A stretch of 64,000 nucleotides of DNA from Vitellaria paradoxa (Eukaryota > Streptophyta > Magnoliopsida > Ericales > Sapotaceae). Below, in pieces: positions 48,846-60,849 of this stretch (the first letter of the stretch is position 1; each line of letters begins with the position of its first letter). Position numbers and translations under genes: made by a program. Where the stretch lies: contig JAINTL010000058.1 in the NCBI GenBank assembly GCA_019916065.1, positions 1 through 64,000 of the forward strand. Direction: 5' to 3'. Under the pieces are notes generated by a model. That model ran no database searches, was not told where the DNA came from, and saw only the letters and a list, made by a program, of their open reading frames with translations.

Positions 48846-49611
48846 GAAGTTTGGAAATGAAGGAAAAAAATATTAATCCCTATTGCCAGGTAACAATTAC
48901 CTTTTATCAATGTAATTATGCCCATGCCAGCCAATCTAATAGTTGTACGCTAACCTGGAGAAATGAAAAGTGTAGTGACAATAGCTGGTTCATGGAATTT
49001 CATTACGAGGGAAGGGAAAAAATGGATAAGAAGTACCCAGACGGTTGAGCGCGTGGAACGGGTCAGGAAGTTTTCCTAATGGAGTTCTTTAATAAAAATT
49101 ATTATTTTAATTTTAATAAAATAAATTATTACAATAATATGTTATTTAATAAAAATAATTTAATTTAATAAAATATTTAAGTTAAATAATTCATTTTAAT
49201 ATGACGTAACAAAAATAAAAAAGTATTAAAATCAAAAAAATTTATAAAATAAAATAAACTAGGTTAAAAATATAATCTTTCTATTTATATTTTACTTAAG
49301 CTTTCATTTTTTTTTGGGGGCAATAGACAAATAAAAATAAATTTATTAGATACGTTTTTGTTAAATTTTTTTAAATTATTTGTATTGTATTTGTATCATG
49401 AATTTTGACCGGAAAATGAAACTGATTATAAACATTTCATTTTTTATAATTAATCAGAAATAAATTATTCCGATAATATATATAGAGAATTTTTTGATTT
49501 TTTTTTTTTAAAGGTAAGAATTTTTTTATTTACTTTTTCCCTTTTGACTATAAATTAATTTATGTTGGCTCGTAAGAATGTCTTGGGCCTTGGCCACATT
49601 CTTTATGTTTA

Positions 49612-49779
49612 GGCTGCGTTTGGCGTGTAATATTTTGTTGAAAATCTCTGAAAATCTCTATAAATCTTTGTTAATTTTATATCACATCAATTTTTTTCTC
49701 TCACTGCACGCATTACGAACTCTCTCCAAACCACAATTTATTTCAATTTATCTCATTTTTTCTTACTCCAAACAAACCC
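49612..49779. mobile_element. PIF/Harbinger-type (Tourist-like) MITE with TTA duplication
   Basis: 168-bp element with ends GGCTGCGTTTGGCG and, reverse-complemented, GGGTTTGTTTGGAG. Flanked by TTA at 49609-49611 and 49780-49782. AT-rich interior without coding capacity. Confidence 0.7.
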
Positions 49780-50646
49780 TTAGTCTTATGGCAACAATTG
49801 CACCGAGTCTAAAACTTGGTTTGTCTTGGTAAGCCATCAATTGAGAGAAGTTCAAAAATAGCGGAAACTACCCAAAATTCACCAATCGGCCTGTGTTTGT
49901 GCGAGCATCGTCCAGTATTCTAATCTCTCTATAAGCTGCTTCAGTCACTCTGCACCTCGATCACAGGGGTTACAGTGGTTAAGTTGTCTCCCATTGGAAC
50001 AATTAAGATGTGTGTATTATACCATATATCCATTACCTAACTTTCTAACTTTGAGCTAAAAAAGTTAAGTTGTGAATTTTTTTTATTAAAAAAATCAAAA
50101 TTCATCAATTTCTAGTAACTTTTTATATTTTTTGAATTAAATTTTAACATATATTACTTTTATATCAAATTTTTATATTTTTATTATACTTTTTTACCCA
50201 ACACCCCCACGGGGCGGCAAAATATGTAGGGTTAGATTTATTGCCCTTCCATTTACAATAGCGTACTTAAAACCCCTTGGGGAATAATTGCACGAATTAA
50301 AAATGATTTGTTTGGCTTGTACTTTAATTGGTTACTATGACAAACTCGAACTGTTCAACCAATAATTATGATTCAAATGGAATATTTTACGTTTGGAATT
50401 AAAAAAAAAAATCAAAAAGTTGACGTTAAAATGCTCTAAAAATAATATAACGCAAAATTTAATTAAAATAAGTTAAAAATTTTGTGGGTCCAACGGGAGT
50501 CATAAAAAGTGAAAACTTATATGATTCAACTTGAGAGAAGTTGGTATGTTGGTAGTTCTTTCATTATGAAAATGAGAGAGGAAAATAATAAAAAATAACA
50601 AAACAATAAGAATAAGCATAATTTCAATCATTTTCATTCTTTTATT

Positions 50647-50992
50647 GGGATAATTGCATCTTTACTTCTATATTAAATATAAAAATCACTTACACCCCTT
50701 CAGTTTTAAAAACCTACTTTTGTATATCATGCACTTTGGATTAAAGTGAAATTATAAACGGCGTTAAACTTTCAACTGAAAAGATAAAGATACCTATTAA
50801 AAACGAAATAGAATTAAGGGGTGTAGGTATAATAATATAATTTTGAAACTTATTTAGAGTTAAAACCATTATATTTAACGAACTTTTTAACGCTTTTATT
50901 TTAATCTAAAGTACATGTGAAAGTAAATTTTTAAAACTCATAAGGTGTAAGTGATTTTTACTTTTAAGTATAAAGGATAAAAAGGTAATTAC
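50647..50992. mobile_element. 346-bp element with ~100-bp inverted repeats
   Basis: The left arm (ATAAAAATCACTTACACCCC, TTTTAAAAACCTACTTT, CACTTTGGATTAAA) is matched by the reverse complement of the right arm (GTAAAAATCACTTACACCTT, TTTTAAAAATTTACTTT, TACTTTAGATTAAA). The element is almost entirely a hairpin. The flanks TTCTTTTATT and TTCTTTTTTT may be an imperfect 9-10-bp target duplication, suggesting a MULE-type MITE. Confidence 0.65.
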
Positions 50993-53150
50993 TTCTTTTT
51001 TTTTTTAATTTGATGGTAATCCTAAGTAGTGAGATATAGAGAAGCGATAAACTTTGGACTTTTTTGTTGATATGAGTATGTATGGATTGACTCCATTCAG
51101 CTTAATACTAGGCCAAAAATTGACTGAACTTTTATCGGATAAAAAAATTAAATTCAAAACTAAATTCATTTGTTTACATAATTGAACCAACTCAACCCAA
51201 TCTTAATCATTTTAGTTCAATTACATGGCATAATATCTTACTTTATTGGATATATTACAATTATATTTCATCAATATTTGGGTAATTACATGAGACTATC
51301 TCAATAATTTTAAATTTACACTATCCTTCTTTAGTTTCAAATGTTGTTGACAATTGCCCTCTTTCATAAGTCTACTATAAAATGACGTTAAAAAATTATG
51401 TAATATGACTAAAATATACATTATCTTTTTAAATATTTTAATTAATACAACCAAACAAATACTTTAATTAGTATGTGGCTTAGCATATTTTAGCCAATTG
51501 TCACTTGATTACTATATTATAATTTAAAATGGTACGATTAGTGACCTTACATTCTTAGTTAAATGTCACCTATTCCCAAATTAAGGTTTGAGATGGATGA
51601 AAATTAGAATTGCATGGCTATGTCATATAAATTCTCATTTATGTTTATGTTTCATTGATATGATGTATATTATATTTTATATACTGTTGAGTATACAATG
51701 TGTGCACATATGTGCACATATGCGTTGTTCAACCTATTGAGTTGTCGTGCTCACCCTTTTTACATCATACATAGGGGAGTCACTCGAAATTGAGTTAGCG
51801 ACTATTGATTTGATCGGAATATTGTGGTTTCTCTCATTTTAATTGTATATGGATTTTACAATTCATAGTGTGGGTGCTGAGATTTAAAATTTATATTGTT
51901 ATTGTATTCAATACAATATTGTGTATGGCTTATTGTTAGAGGTGATCATTTATCATGATAGATGAGGTGTTGTAGTTGGATAGATCTTATTAGTTGTTGT
52001 TTAGATGGTAATCTTTTGATCTTTATCGTTTTGTTTTAATACATGAATAAAGAACAATGTATGATGATAAAGTTTTGTGTGGTATTATTCTGCATGTTAT
52101 ACAAGTTTTTTTTTTTTTTGGTAATTTGCATGTTATACAAGGTGATTAGAATGATGATGCATGGTCACTGTTCATTAGGGTGACTAAACCTTAAATTAAG
52201 TTTAGTTTGATACAAATTAGTTCCTTTTTTTTCGGATTGTTTGTTTTAATTTTTCAATTACGGGGATTGGTATAATTTATTTAAAAAAAAAGTTAACTTT
52301 TTAACCCACGCACAATTTTCTTATTTTATTTTTTTTATAAATTTTTAAATGTGAATGACATGTTTAAAAGATATTAAAAAAATTTAAAATTTTGTCGAAA
52401 AACTTCTACAAAATAAAAAAAAAATTTGAATTTTTACTTTTGAATAAGAAGTCATATTTTTCAAACTTGGATCAATATAAATAAAACGAAGTCTACAGTG
52501 CTTTTGGTGTGAAATAAAATGCTAAAAATCTTTAAAAACATTTGAAAATATCTAAAAATTAGTCACTTTTTATCTCACTACACAATTTATAAAATTTATA
52601 ATTTATATCACTTTATCTCACTTTTTTATCTCTTCAAACATATTCTTAAATGAATGCATTCTAAGAGGAAAGAAAAAAGGAAAAAAAAAAAAGAAAAGAA
52701 AATCTCATCATATTTATGATGCATGACAAGAACATGCATTCCTCGCCGAATTTTCAAACCCCACCCCCCTTGTCAACTGCAGTGACCACATTTCACAACC
52801 AAAGGTGTTAATGACCCATAGCCATTATATGTTTTCACATGGGGTTTGTAGCCCTTCATGAGTAAATAGCTTTCATGTCATGCGTGTGGGAAAGCATTAA
52901 TGATGTCCCATCCATAATTCAACCAGTTGAATTCAACAGTTGCATCGCCTAGTCGTCCATGTGGACTCTATGACCTAGGTGAACGTTGGCTACCAATTTA
53001 TTTTATTTAATCAAATATTTATAAGATCGAATTATATTTCATAGTTCAGAGTATTAATTTATTTAAAAATAATATTTTCATAATATAAATGTAGCATTAA
53101 TGATAATATTTAGAAGAATGATAATTAAAAATAAGATAAACAGATAATAT

Positions 53151-53457
53151 TGTAATGACCCGCATCTACATAGTATAATATTGTCCCCTTTGAGCTTGAC
53201 AAGTTGCTTCCTAGAAGGTCACCAATCTTAGTACTGTCCCCTTGGAGCACACTAAACCTTAGAGTTCCTACTGAATTCAGTGCTCTCACGACTTTAAAAC
53301 GCGTTGTATTATATTAATATCAAATATTACATATGTGTCATTTCCTTCTACGACCTAGGCGATGTGGGAAGGAAGGCATTGCTTCTCTGCTTCACCTCCG
53401 ACATCACTCTCTCGCAGACATAGCCCCTCACTGATAGGTCCCTCACAGTCTCTCACA
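53151..53457 (-). mobile_element. Solo LTR carrying a 5S rRNA-like segment (Cassandra-type TRIM)
   Basis: Read on the minus strand it begins TGTGAGAGACTGTGAGGGAC and ends GATGCGGGTCATTACA, so has TG...CA ends, and it is flanked by the 5-bp direct repeat AATAT (53146-53150 and 53458-53462). Its centre reads GGAACTCTAAGGTTTAGTGT, GCTCCAAGGGGACAGTACTA and AGATTGGTGACCTTCTAGGA, which follows the 3' half of plant 5S rRNA including the A-box and C-box promoter regions. An LTR of about 300 bp with an embedded 5S segment is the hallmark of Cassandra terminal-repeat retrotransposons in miniature. Only one LTR is present, as expected after LTR-LTR recombination. Confidence 0.82.
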
Positions 53458-54158
53458 AATATATTCTTAAAAGATAAACTTGAGACGGCACCAATTAAAA
53501 AATAAATTTTAAAAATATAATTTAACCACATTCGTTTTATGCTTAAAAGGTACGATAAGTAATAATAAGTGAATTTGAATAGAAGGAACAAATAGAATAA
53601 AAAATAATAAACCTGATATTACATGATTAAAATTATAAAAAGTTATTTAATTTTTATAATTTCGCATAAATATAGTACATGACAAAAGTACATAAAAATA
53701 TTATTTATTTATAATGAACCCAACTTTTTTTTTTTGGTAAGTATAATGAACCCAACTTATTTATTAAACTCATAAAAAATAATAATAATTTTTACGTTTA
53801 AATTTTTATTGTAAAGTAAGTAAAAATAAAATATTCGTATGTATTTAAGTCTGATAGTATTAACAAAAATTATAAATAAAATTATGATGAGCTCTCATAA
53901 AAGATATTTTATAAAATTTAATGGTGTGGGGAGCATGAAATTATTAAAAAAAGAGAAAAAAGAAAAGAAAAGAAAAGAAATAACTTAGGCTTGGCTTTGC
54001 AACCATTGATTATTATTATTTTTTGTCTTATATATTTTTTTAATCAGGATTTGGTTTCCTTTTTTTTTTTTTTAAGTTTGATTGATCATTTTTCGGCCAA
54101 AAGTTACTAAAAAAAAAACATTGGAAAAGGAAAAAAAGAAAAATTCTCGCACTAAGAT

Positions 54159-54282
54159 GGCGTTTGGGAGAGCAAAATCCACCAAAAATTACAAAAAGTT
54201 ATTAGTATTTTTTAACTTATTCCAATTAAATTTTATCACATGTCACTTTTACATTAATTTTTTTTGCAATTCAAACACCACC
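54159..54282. mobile_element. Small AT-rich MITE
   Basis: Ends GGCGTTTGGGAGAGC and, reverse-complemented, GGTGGTGTTTGAATTGC. The interior CCAATTAAATTTTATCACAT followed by GTCACTTTTACATTAATTTT matches the cores at 6021-6175, about 5045-5190 and about 50085-50215. Confidence 0.5.
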
Positions 54283-55239
54283 TAAATCAGCTTTTTACAC
54301 GTACGAGAACGTTTTTTATTTGAAAATATTTTTTAAAATTTTTTGATAAATGTAAATAGCATACATAAAAATTACTAAATAAAAAAAAAGAAAATCAAAT
54401 TTTCATATAAAATAAAAAACTGATTAATAATTCCCAAACAAAGCTTTAACATTGTATGCACGTCTAATTAGCATTTTTTTCTCTCTTGCTAACGCTCGTT
54501 TAATATATTTTTTTAGATTTTTCAGTTGTAAAAAATTTTTTAATAACTTTTTGCATCTGGGAAATGCTGTAGGACTTCTATCGGAAGTCCATTTTTCATT
54601 TTGGAGAAGTTACCTGAGATTATTTATCTCGAATGGAATTTTCAAAAGAGATAAATAAAAAAATTAAAAAAAATCAATTTAAATCAAATAAATCTTTTAT
54701 GTATCTTATCTTTATAAATGCATGGCAGTTCTAAATAAAAAATATACTACCACTTTACTGCATATATTTAATTTATATTTGTTTATCTACTAATTATTAT
54801 TATTATTATTATTCGATAGAACTCAATTTTTTTTTAAAACCACTATAATTTTTTTTGTAACTTTTTCCTTTAGTTTTTTTAAATAGTTCTTATAAGAAGA
54901 CTTTCAATAAGTATAAATCACACCAAATAAACTCTAAATAGAAAAAATATTATTCACTTTCACCTAGGGGTGCACAAAATACCCGAACAACCCAAAAACT
55001 GAACCAATCTGATTAATTTGATTCAGGTTAGTTCAGGTTTATACTATTTTGGGTCGATTCTGGGTTGGAAAATTGAAAAATTGATTTTTTTGGTTCGATT
55101 CCCGGATTAGTATATTTTAAACTCGAATCGACCCGAACCTGAACTGAAACCGAACTAAACCGAAAATACCCGAACCAACATAAAAATTTAATATATATAA
55201 TTGTATATTATATATTATATAATTTATAATATATAAAAT

Positions 55240-56828
55240 AAAAGGGAGTTAGGGTTCCTTTTCATTCTTTTGGCTTCCTCTCGCGCCACGCTCATTTCTT
55301 TTCACCTTTTCCCTCTCATCTCATCTCCTCTCCTCTAATCCATTGCTGGCTATTCCATATTGAGAGTGAGCCAGCCATCGTCCTCTAGAGATTGGCTTGA
55401 TTCGTCTTCAATCTTCGCCAATTTTCTCTCATCTTTCTTCGTGTTGTCACACAAAGGTAAGGTACGATTTGTATAATCTCTCTCTCTCTCTCTCTTTCTC
55501 TCTCTTTCTCTGCCACAGATATGTTCTTTTGCTGAAGTATTTTCCTATAATATTCCTTTTCTCTTCAATTTTTTAGATTGTCTCTATCTGTCTTTCTATA
55601 TAATAGATAGAGTATTCAAGATTTTTTTGGGTTGTAAAGCCTTTGACGCTCTGTACTTTCTGCTTAAGAAAATATGTATGTATATATATGTACTTCTTAT
55701 ATATTTAATTTGCAAAGCTACTTATGAACGAAGTATCTGAAATGATTGATCTGCTGAGCTGTTACATTGAGTTTATATACACACTTTCTGATGAAAAAAT
55801 CCGACAACATGAAATATACATTTGCTTCATAACTATTTTAGCATGCCATTGAGGGGTTTGTCCCCATATTTGGCCTTGTATGGGGTATAAAATTGAGGAA
55901 CTGTTTATCATTAGATTTTTCCTTTTCAACATGTAAATCTCACTTTCTATGCTAATATCTCTTCAATCTTGCCATTCCTCTTTTTGTCTCTGTAATCTGT
56001 ATTATTTTTCCTGCTCTACAAAATTGAATTTTGATGTTTGAAACTCAATGTGAGAATCTTGTGTATTGAGTGGCTCTTTCTTTACACGACTGAACTGTGC
56101 TTTGAGTCCTCTTCATTAGGTTCAGTTGCACTTGTAGAATGAGGTTTCACAGAACCATCTAAAAGTAAGTGGGTTGCTGGTGCATTCTGAGAATCAAAGT
56201 AAAGACCCTCTCCCACCCAAAGCGACAATTGTACCACTAAACCAAATTTCCCAGTATGTTCTTCCTAACTTTCTAGTTGAATTTGTTATACGATCAACAT
56301 GAGCCATGGCATCATGTTAAAATCCTTTCAATGCAGACTATAGTTGTTTGGCTATTCACCAAAAAGTATTCACCTTTTCTTTTCGATTACATTTTGCTTT
56401 TATATGATTTTTTTTTTTTTTGAAGTTTTTAGGCATGTTAGTCATATTAAAAAAAATCAAAAATAAAAAAATTCATTTATAGGTGTAAAAAGTCACTATG
56501 TGGGTTTTTTTATTTTTAAGTATTTTGCTGCAAATTTTTTGTTTTCAATGAATGTGAATAATATATGCTTAAAAACTACCAACACTATAACAAAATAATT
56601 AAATAAATTTTGGTGAAAAAAGTCATACAAAACAAAAAAAAGTAAACAATAAAAAATAAAAAGGGCAACTTCTTGCTACAGAACTAACCCCTTAATTAGG
56701 GGGTAAATTTGGAATGTTTTTGTTGATTCGCACGTGCCTACCAAATAATAAATATTATTAAAAATTATTAACTATATTTGTGCTTACTTAATCCTAATAA
56801 ACAATTTTTCTTTATATTTATTTGTTAG
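55240..56828 (+). promoter_or_regulatory. hAT promoter and 5' leader with intron
   Basis: A GC-richer, CT-rich stretch at about 55250-55456 ends CACAAAG before GTAAGG, a strong donor. An acceptor TTATTTGTTAG at 56818-56828 directly precedes the transposase ATG, predicting a leader intron of about 1.37 kb. A TC microsatellite at about 55474-55512 lies just inside the intron. Confidence 0.5.
56401..56629. mobile_element. MITE nested in the hAT leader intron
   Basis: Left end TATATGATTTTTT and right end TTTTGGTGAAAAAAGTCATA, with GGCATGTTAGTCATATT near the left and AACTACCAACACTATAAC near the right, correspond to the element at 38707-39030. The inverted repeat here is less perfect. Confidence 0.55.
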
Positions 56829-58978
56829 ATGTCAACTATGGAAGATACAAATAAGTCTGTTACAGAAATTCAAAATACTGCTACCTCAAGAGTACAAGTA
56901 AAGAAGAAGAAACCTGAAAATTCTGATATATGAGATCATTTTACAAGAGTGGAAAATGATGATGGGGGTAGACCTGATAGGGTAACATATAATTATTATG
57001 CCATGAACTATTCTTGTTCTAGTGTTAATGGTACTAGTACTTTATGGAAACATTTCAAAAATAGTAGAAAGTACATTGACAATATGTTAGACAAAAGACA
57101 AAAAACGTTGTCTTTTCAACATGATGGTGATGAAGGAGAAAGCCAGCTTGTAAGTTGGAAGTTTGATCAAGAATTCTGTACGAAAGCACTTGCTAGAATG
57201 ATCATTGTGGATGAATTGCCCTTTAGATTTGTGAAACGTGAAGGATTTAGATTTTTTTGTAATGCTATGCAACCAAAGTTCAAGCTAGTGTCACGTACAA
57301 CCATAGCAAGAGATTGCTTATAATTGTATGCTAGTGAAAAGAGAAAATTGAAACATGCATTGACTAGTGGAACTCAACATGTTTGCTTTACCACAGTTTT
57401 GTTGACTTCAATACAAAACATGAGTTACTTATGCCTCACAGCACATTTTATTGATAAGGACTGGAAATTACATAAAAGAATTCTTAATTTTTGTGTAATT
57501 GACAGTCACAAAGGTGTGGCAATTAGTCAAGCAATTGAGTCTTGCATGCTTCAATGGGGTATTGAGAAGGTGTTCACTATCATAATTGACAATGCAAGTT
57601 CTTATGATAATGCTATGACAAACTTGAAGAAGAAAATCTTTAAAAGAAATGGGTTTGTGTTAGATGGTGAATTTTTTTCATATAAGGTGTTGTGCACATA
57701 TTTTGAATTTAATTCTGAGACATGGAATTGAAGAAATAAAATATTATATTTGTCGAATCCGTGGTGCAGTGAGGTACATTAGGAGTTCAGCACAAAGAGC
57801 ACAATAATTCAAAGAATGTTGTCTGCAAGAGAGAATTAGTTCCAAAGCCTCTTTATGTCTAGATGTACCAACCAGATGGAATTATACATATGTTATGTTG
57901 GAGTTCGCATTAAAATTTCAAAAAGCATTTGAAAGCTTGGATGAACAAGTGCCATATTTTGGCTCTAATCTTAAGGATGGAGCTCCTAATAAAAGTGATT
58001 GGAACAATGCTAGGACACTAACAAAATTTTTGAAGAAGTTTTATGATATTAGTAAGCGTTTGTCAGGGTCCTTGTATGTCACATCAAATTACTATTTTCA
58101 TGAAGTTTGTAAAATTGAACAAATTTTGTGTGATTGGTACGAGAATAGTGATCTTTGTTTGAGTTCCATGGCTAAGAAGATAAAGGAAAATTTTGATAAA
58201 TATTGGAGGAACATTGATAAAATCAACTTGATGTTATTGGTTGCGACAGTATTAGATCCTCGTTATAAATTGAGGTATGTGAAGTTTTGTCATGCCAAAA
58301 TTTATTCTGAGGAAAAAGTAAACGGGTTGGTTGTAAGAATAAGAGAACTTATGGATCATTTGTATGTGCACTATCAAATGGTTGATTCTAGTTTAAGTGC
58401 TACAAGTAGGATTGGTCAAGGTTCAAATGTGATGGAAGTTGATCAGTTAGATAATGATACTTGTGAGGATGATCCATAATCTGAATTTTTAAAGCAATTG
58501 GAAGAAAAAGATAATGTGGATTCAAAATCAGAGGTGGATAAGTACTTTGAGGAAAGTGTTGAAAAGGATAATGAGAATTTTGAAATTTTTGGATGGTGGA
58601 AAATAAATTCTTTTAGGTATCGAGTTCTTTCACAGATCGCAAATGATGTTTTGGCTATTCAAATTTTTACTGTTGCTTCTGAATCAGCATTTAGTATAAA
58701 AGGACGTGCCCTTGATCAGTTCCGTAGCTCTCTTACTCCTAAGCTAACAGAGTGCTTGATTTGCACTCAAGATTAGTTACGAGCTTCTTCTTTGCCAATT
58801 GAAATTGAAGAAAAGTTGGATGAACTTGAGGATCTCGAATCCGGTAAGCCTTACTTTTTTTGTTTATAATTTTTCAATTTAAATAATGTTACTAAACTTT
58901 ATATTAATGAGCTTTTTGTTTCTATTTTCAGTTATAATAGAGGTTTCTGAAGAATTTAATGAAATTTCATCTATTTGA
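56829..58978 (+). pseudogene. hAT transposase (BED zinc finger / RICESLEEPER-like), disrupted
   Basis: The frame starts ATG at 56829 and shows, in order, a degraded BED zinc finger (DHFTRVEND through NGTSTLWKHFKNS), an hAT-like core (WKLHKRILNFCVIDSHKG, IIDNASSYDNA), a segment CAHILNLILRHGIEEIK, then LCLDVPTRWN and FALKFQKAFE, LLVATVLDPRYKLRYVKF, and the C-terminal dimerisation region VLAIQIFTVASESAFS followed by LDQFRSSLTPKLTECLICTQD. A short final exon begins at 58932 and stops at 58976-58978. Lesions: TGA 56931-56933, TAA 57321-57323, a one-base insertion in a T7 run near 57671-57677, TAA 57805-57807, TAA 58477-58479 and TAG 58774-58776. Two zinc-ligand cysteines of the BED finger read as tyrosine and a third as serine. 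Not functional as written. Confidence 0.88.
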
Positions 58979-60155
58979 CCAACACCACTAGAGAAGAAAT
59001 AATCATACAAATTCAAGGTACAATTCAATGTCAAAAAATGCAGCTTAGTTAATTTCTTAATTTTCTGTTAATATTTTTATCATTCACGATTCAAAAATTA
59101 TATATAATTTCCTGTTAATGTTTTTTAATTTTCTAGTTGCTGCAGTGAGAAAGCTGGTTTTAAAGTTATTTGATTTAGTATTTTGACCAAGAAATAATTA
59201 TGTATATAAGCCCAAGCAGCTAGGGTGGGTTCATCAATTTGCATGCATTTTATCCTATCACGGTTTGTCCCAAAAAAAAAAAAAAAGTTCAATCTATTTG
59301 AAGTTTGTAATGTTTAGTCTAATAAAATAAATATTTGTCACTAGGGTTGCATGCATGTTATCCTTTTTCATAGACTCTTTTTGCATGTTACTTACATTAA
59401 AGTGTTGAAAGTTCGGACTATGAAAGCCATTGTTTGGTTTGATTAATTGTGCTGTGAAGGAATGTGTGGCTCCAGAAGATACCATAGTCTTGACATTTCC
59501 ATTCATATTTGTTTCTTATTTTCATTCAAATGTGGATTCTTTTCAAGATTCCACACATACACACACATAATATATAACTAATTTTATTTTGTTTTTAATT
59601 TTCAGTTGGAGTTTTGTATGATGCAAGGCAATGAAGTTAAAAAATGCAGTCATTGGATATTGGGCATTGGGTTGATCAATGCAATTTAATTTCATTTTCG
59701 TTTTCATTTTGTATTATGGAAGACAATGATTTGTATTATTTTAGTTTGATTGATATTTTATTATGGAATTGTATTTTTTTAACTGATATTATGAGATTAT
59801 ATTTTATTATGAATTGTACTAAATGTTATTTTTTTTAAGTGATTTTATAGGATTGTATTTTATTTTGACTTGTACTAAATGTTGAATTTTTTAATGGATC
59901 CGACCTAATATGAAAATGGACCCGATCCAACTCAAAAATTTTCTAAACCGAAAATGGGCCCGACCCAACCCGAAATGATCTAACCCGAAAATTGAACCGA
60001 ACCAACTTGATTTTTTTCGGTTTGATTTGGTTCGGTTCCAATTTAAAATCGGTTCGGTTCCGGGTTAGGTATAAATCCGAAATAATCCGATCCATGCACA
60101 CACTTACTTTCACCAACGAAACAAAAACTTAAAAGGGCATTAAATTGGATCAAAT

Positions 60156-60477
60156 GGGCGTTTGGAGTCACAATTTTTAATAGCTTTTGGTAAGTTTTTG
60201 TCAAAAATTGCTAGTTATAATTTTTGGCATATTTGTTAAAATAAATAATAATTTTTTATAATTTTTGAGTGTTTGATAAAATTTTTTGCAACTTTTGATA
60301 ATTTTTAATAACTTTTAGTGACTTTTGACAATTTTTAATAATTTTTAGTAATTTATGAGTTATAAAATTACTATAACAGAGTAAAAAAATAATAAATTTT
60401 AATATTTTATCAAACACTCAATGAACAAAATTTGAATTTTTTTTTTTTACTAAAAGTTGCATTACCAAACGCTACCC
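60156..60477. mobile_element. Tourist-like MITE (candidate)
   Basis: Ends GGGCGTTTGGAGTCAC and, reverse-complemented, GGGTAGCGTTTGGTAA. Both sides carry AAAT. The interior repeats units such as TTTTTAATAACTTTTAGTGA and GACAATTTTTAATAA, resembling the interior of 45623-46077. Confidence 0.5.
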
Positions 60478-60849
60478 AAATGGAAGAAAATATCACTTAA
60501 TTGACACTTATAACCACACATTTAATAGTTTTATATGAGACTTTTCGCTATTGAATGATTAGCAATTGTCACTCCATGTTCCAAAACGAGCCAATACATT
60601 TTTGTTTTCCTTTGTTGTGTGCGTGTGAAAAGCATTGCTCTATGATAGATGATGGGCGAAGACAAAAATAAAATAAAAGAATAAGGTATCTTACAATTAA
60701 TGTTTAAAAATAAACCTTTTTAAAAATTTAAAGAGTTTAAATTTATTTAGTTATTTATTTTTAATTTTATTATCACGCTAATTAGCTAGCTAGTATAATT
60801 ATATTATTTTTAAAATTATGTGTGTGAGCTGCCTCTAACATTTAACTAA

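Larger units (their letters stand above)
48846..54956. other. Gene-free AT-rich region between synthetase and hAT element
   Basis: Six kilobases without a recognisable gene. Contents: an AT-rich fragment at about 49085-49260 like the interior of 22054-23050, a Tourist-like MITE (49612-49779), a small MITE core (about 50085-50215), a long inverted-repeat element (50647-50992), a palindromic TGTGCACATATGTGCACATA at about 51701-51720, a 5S-bearing solo LTR (53151-53457) and another small MITE (54159-54282). Confidence 0.75.
54965..60106 (+). mobile_element. hAT-superfamily DNA transposon with perfect 8-bp target duplication
   Basis: 5142-bp element. The ends TAGGGGTGCACA (left) and TAAGTGTGTGCA (reverse complement of right) form short terminal inverted repeats, and the 8-bp direct repeat CTTTCACC flanks it exactly (54957-54964 and 60107-60114). 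Both sub-terminal regions are packed with ACCCGAA, CCGAACC and CGGTTCGG motifs, probably transposase-binding sites. Inside are a pyrimidine-rich leader, a transposase pseudogene (56829-58978) and a nested MITE (56401-56629). The intact duplication shows a moderately recent insertion, although the transposase is broken. Confidence 0.93.
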
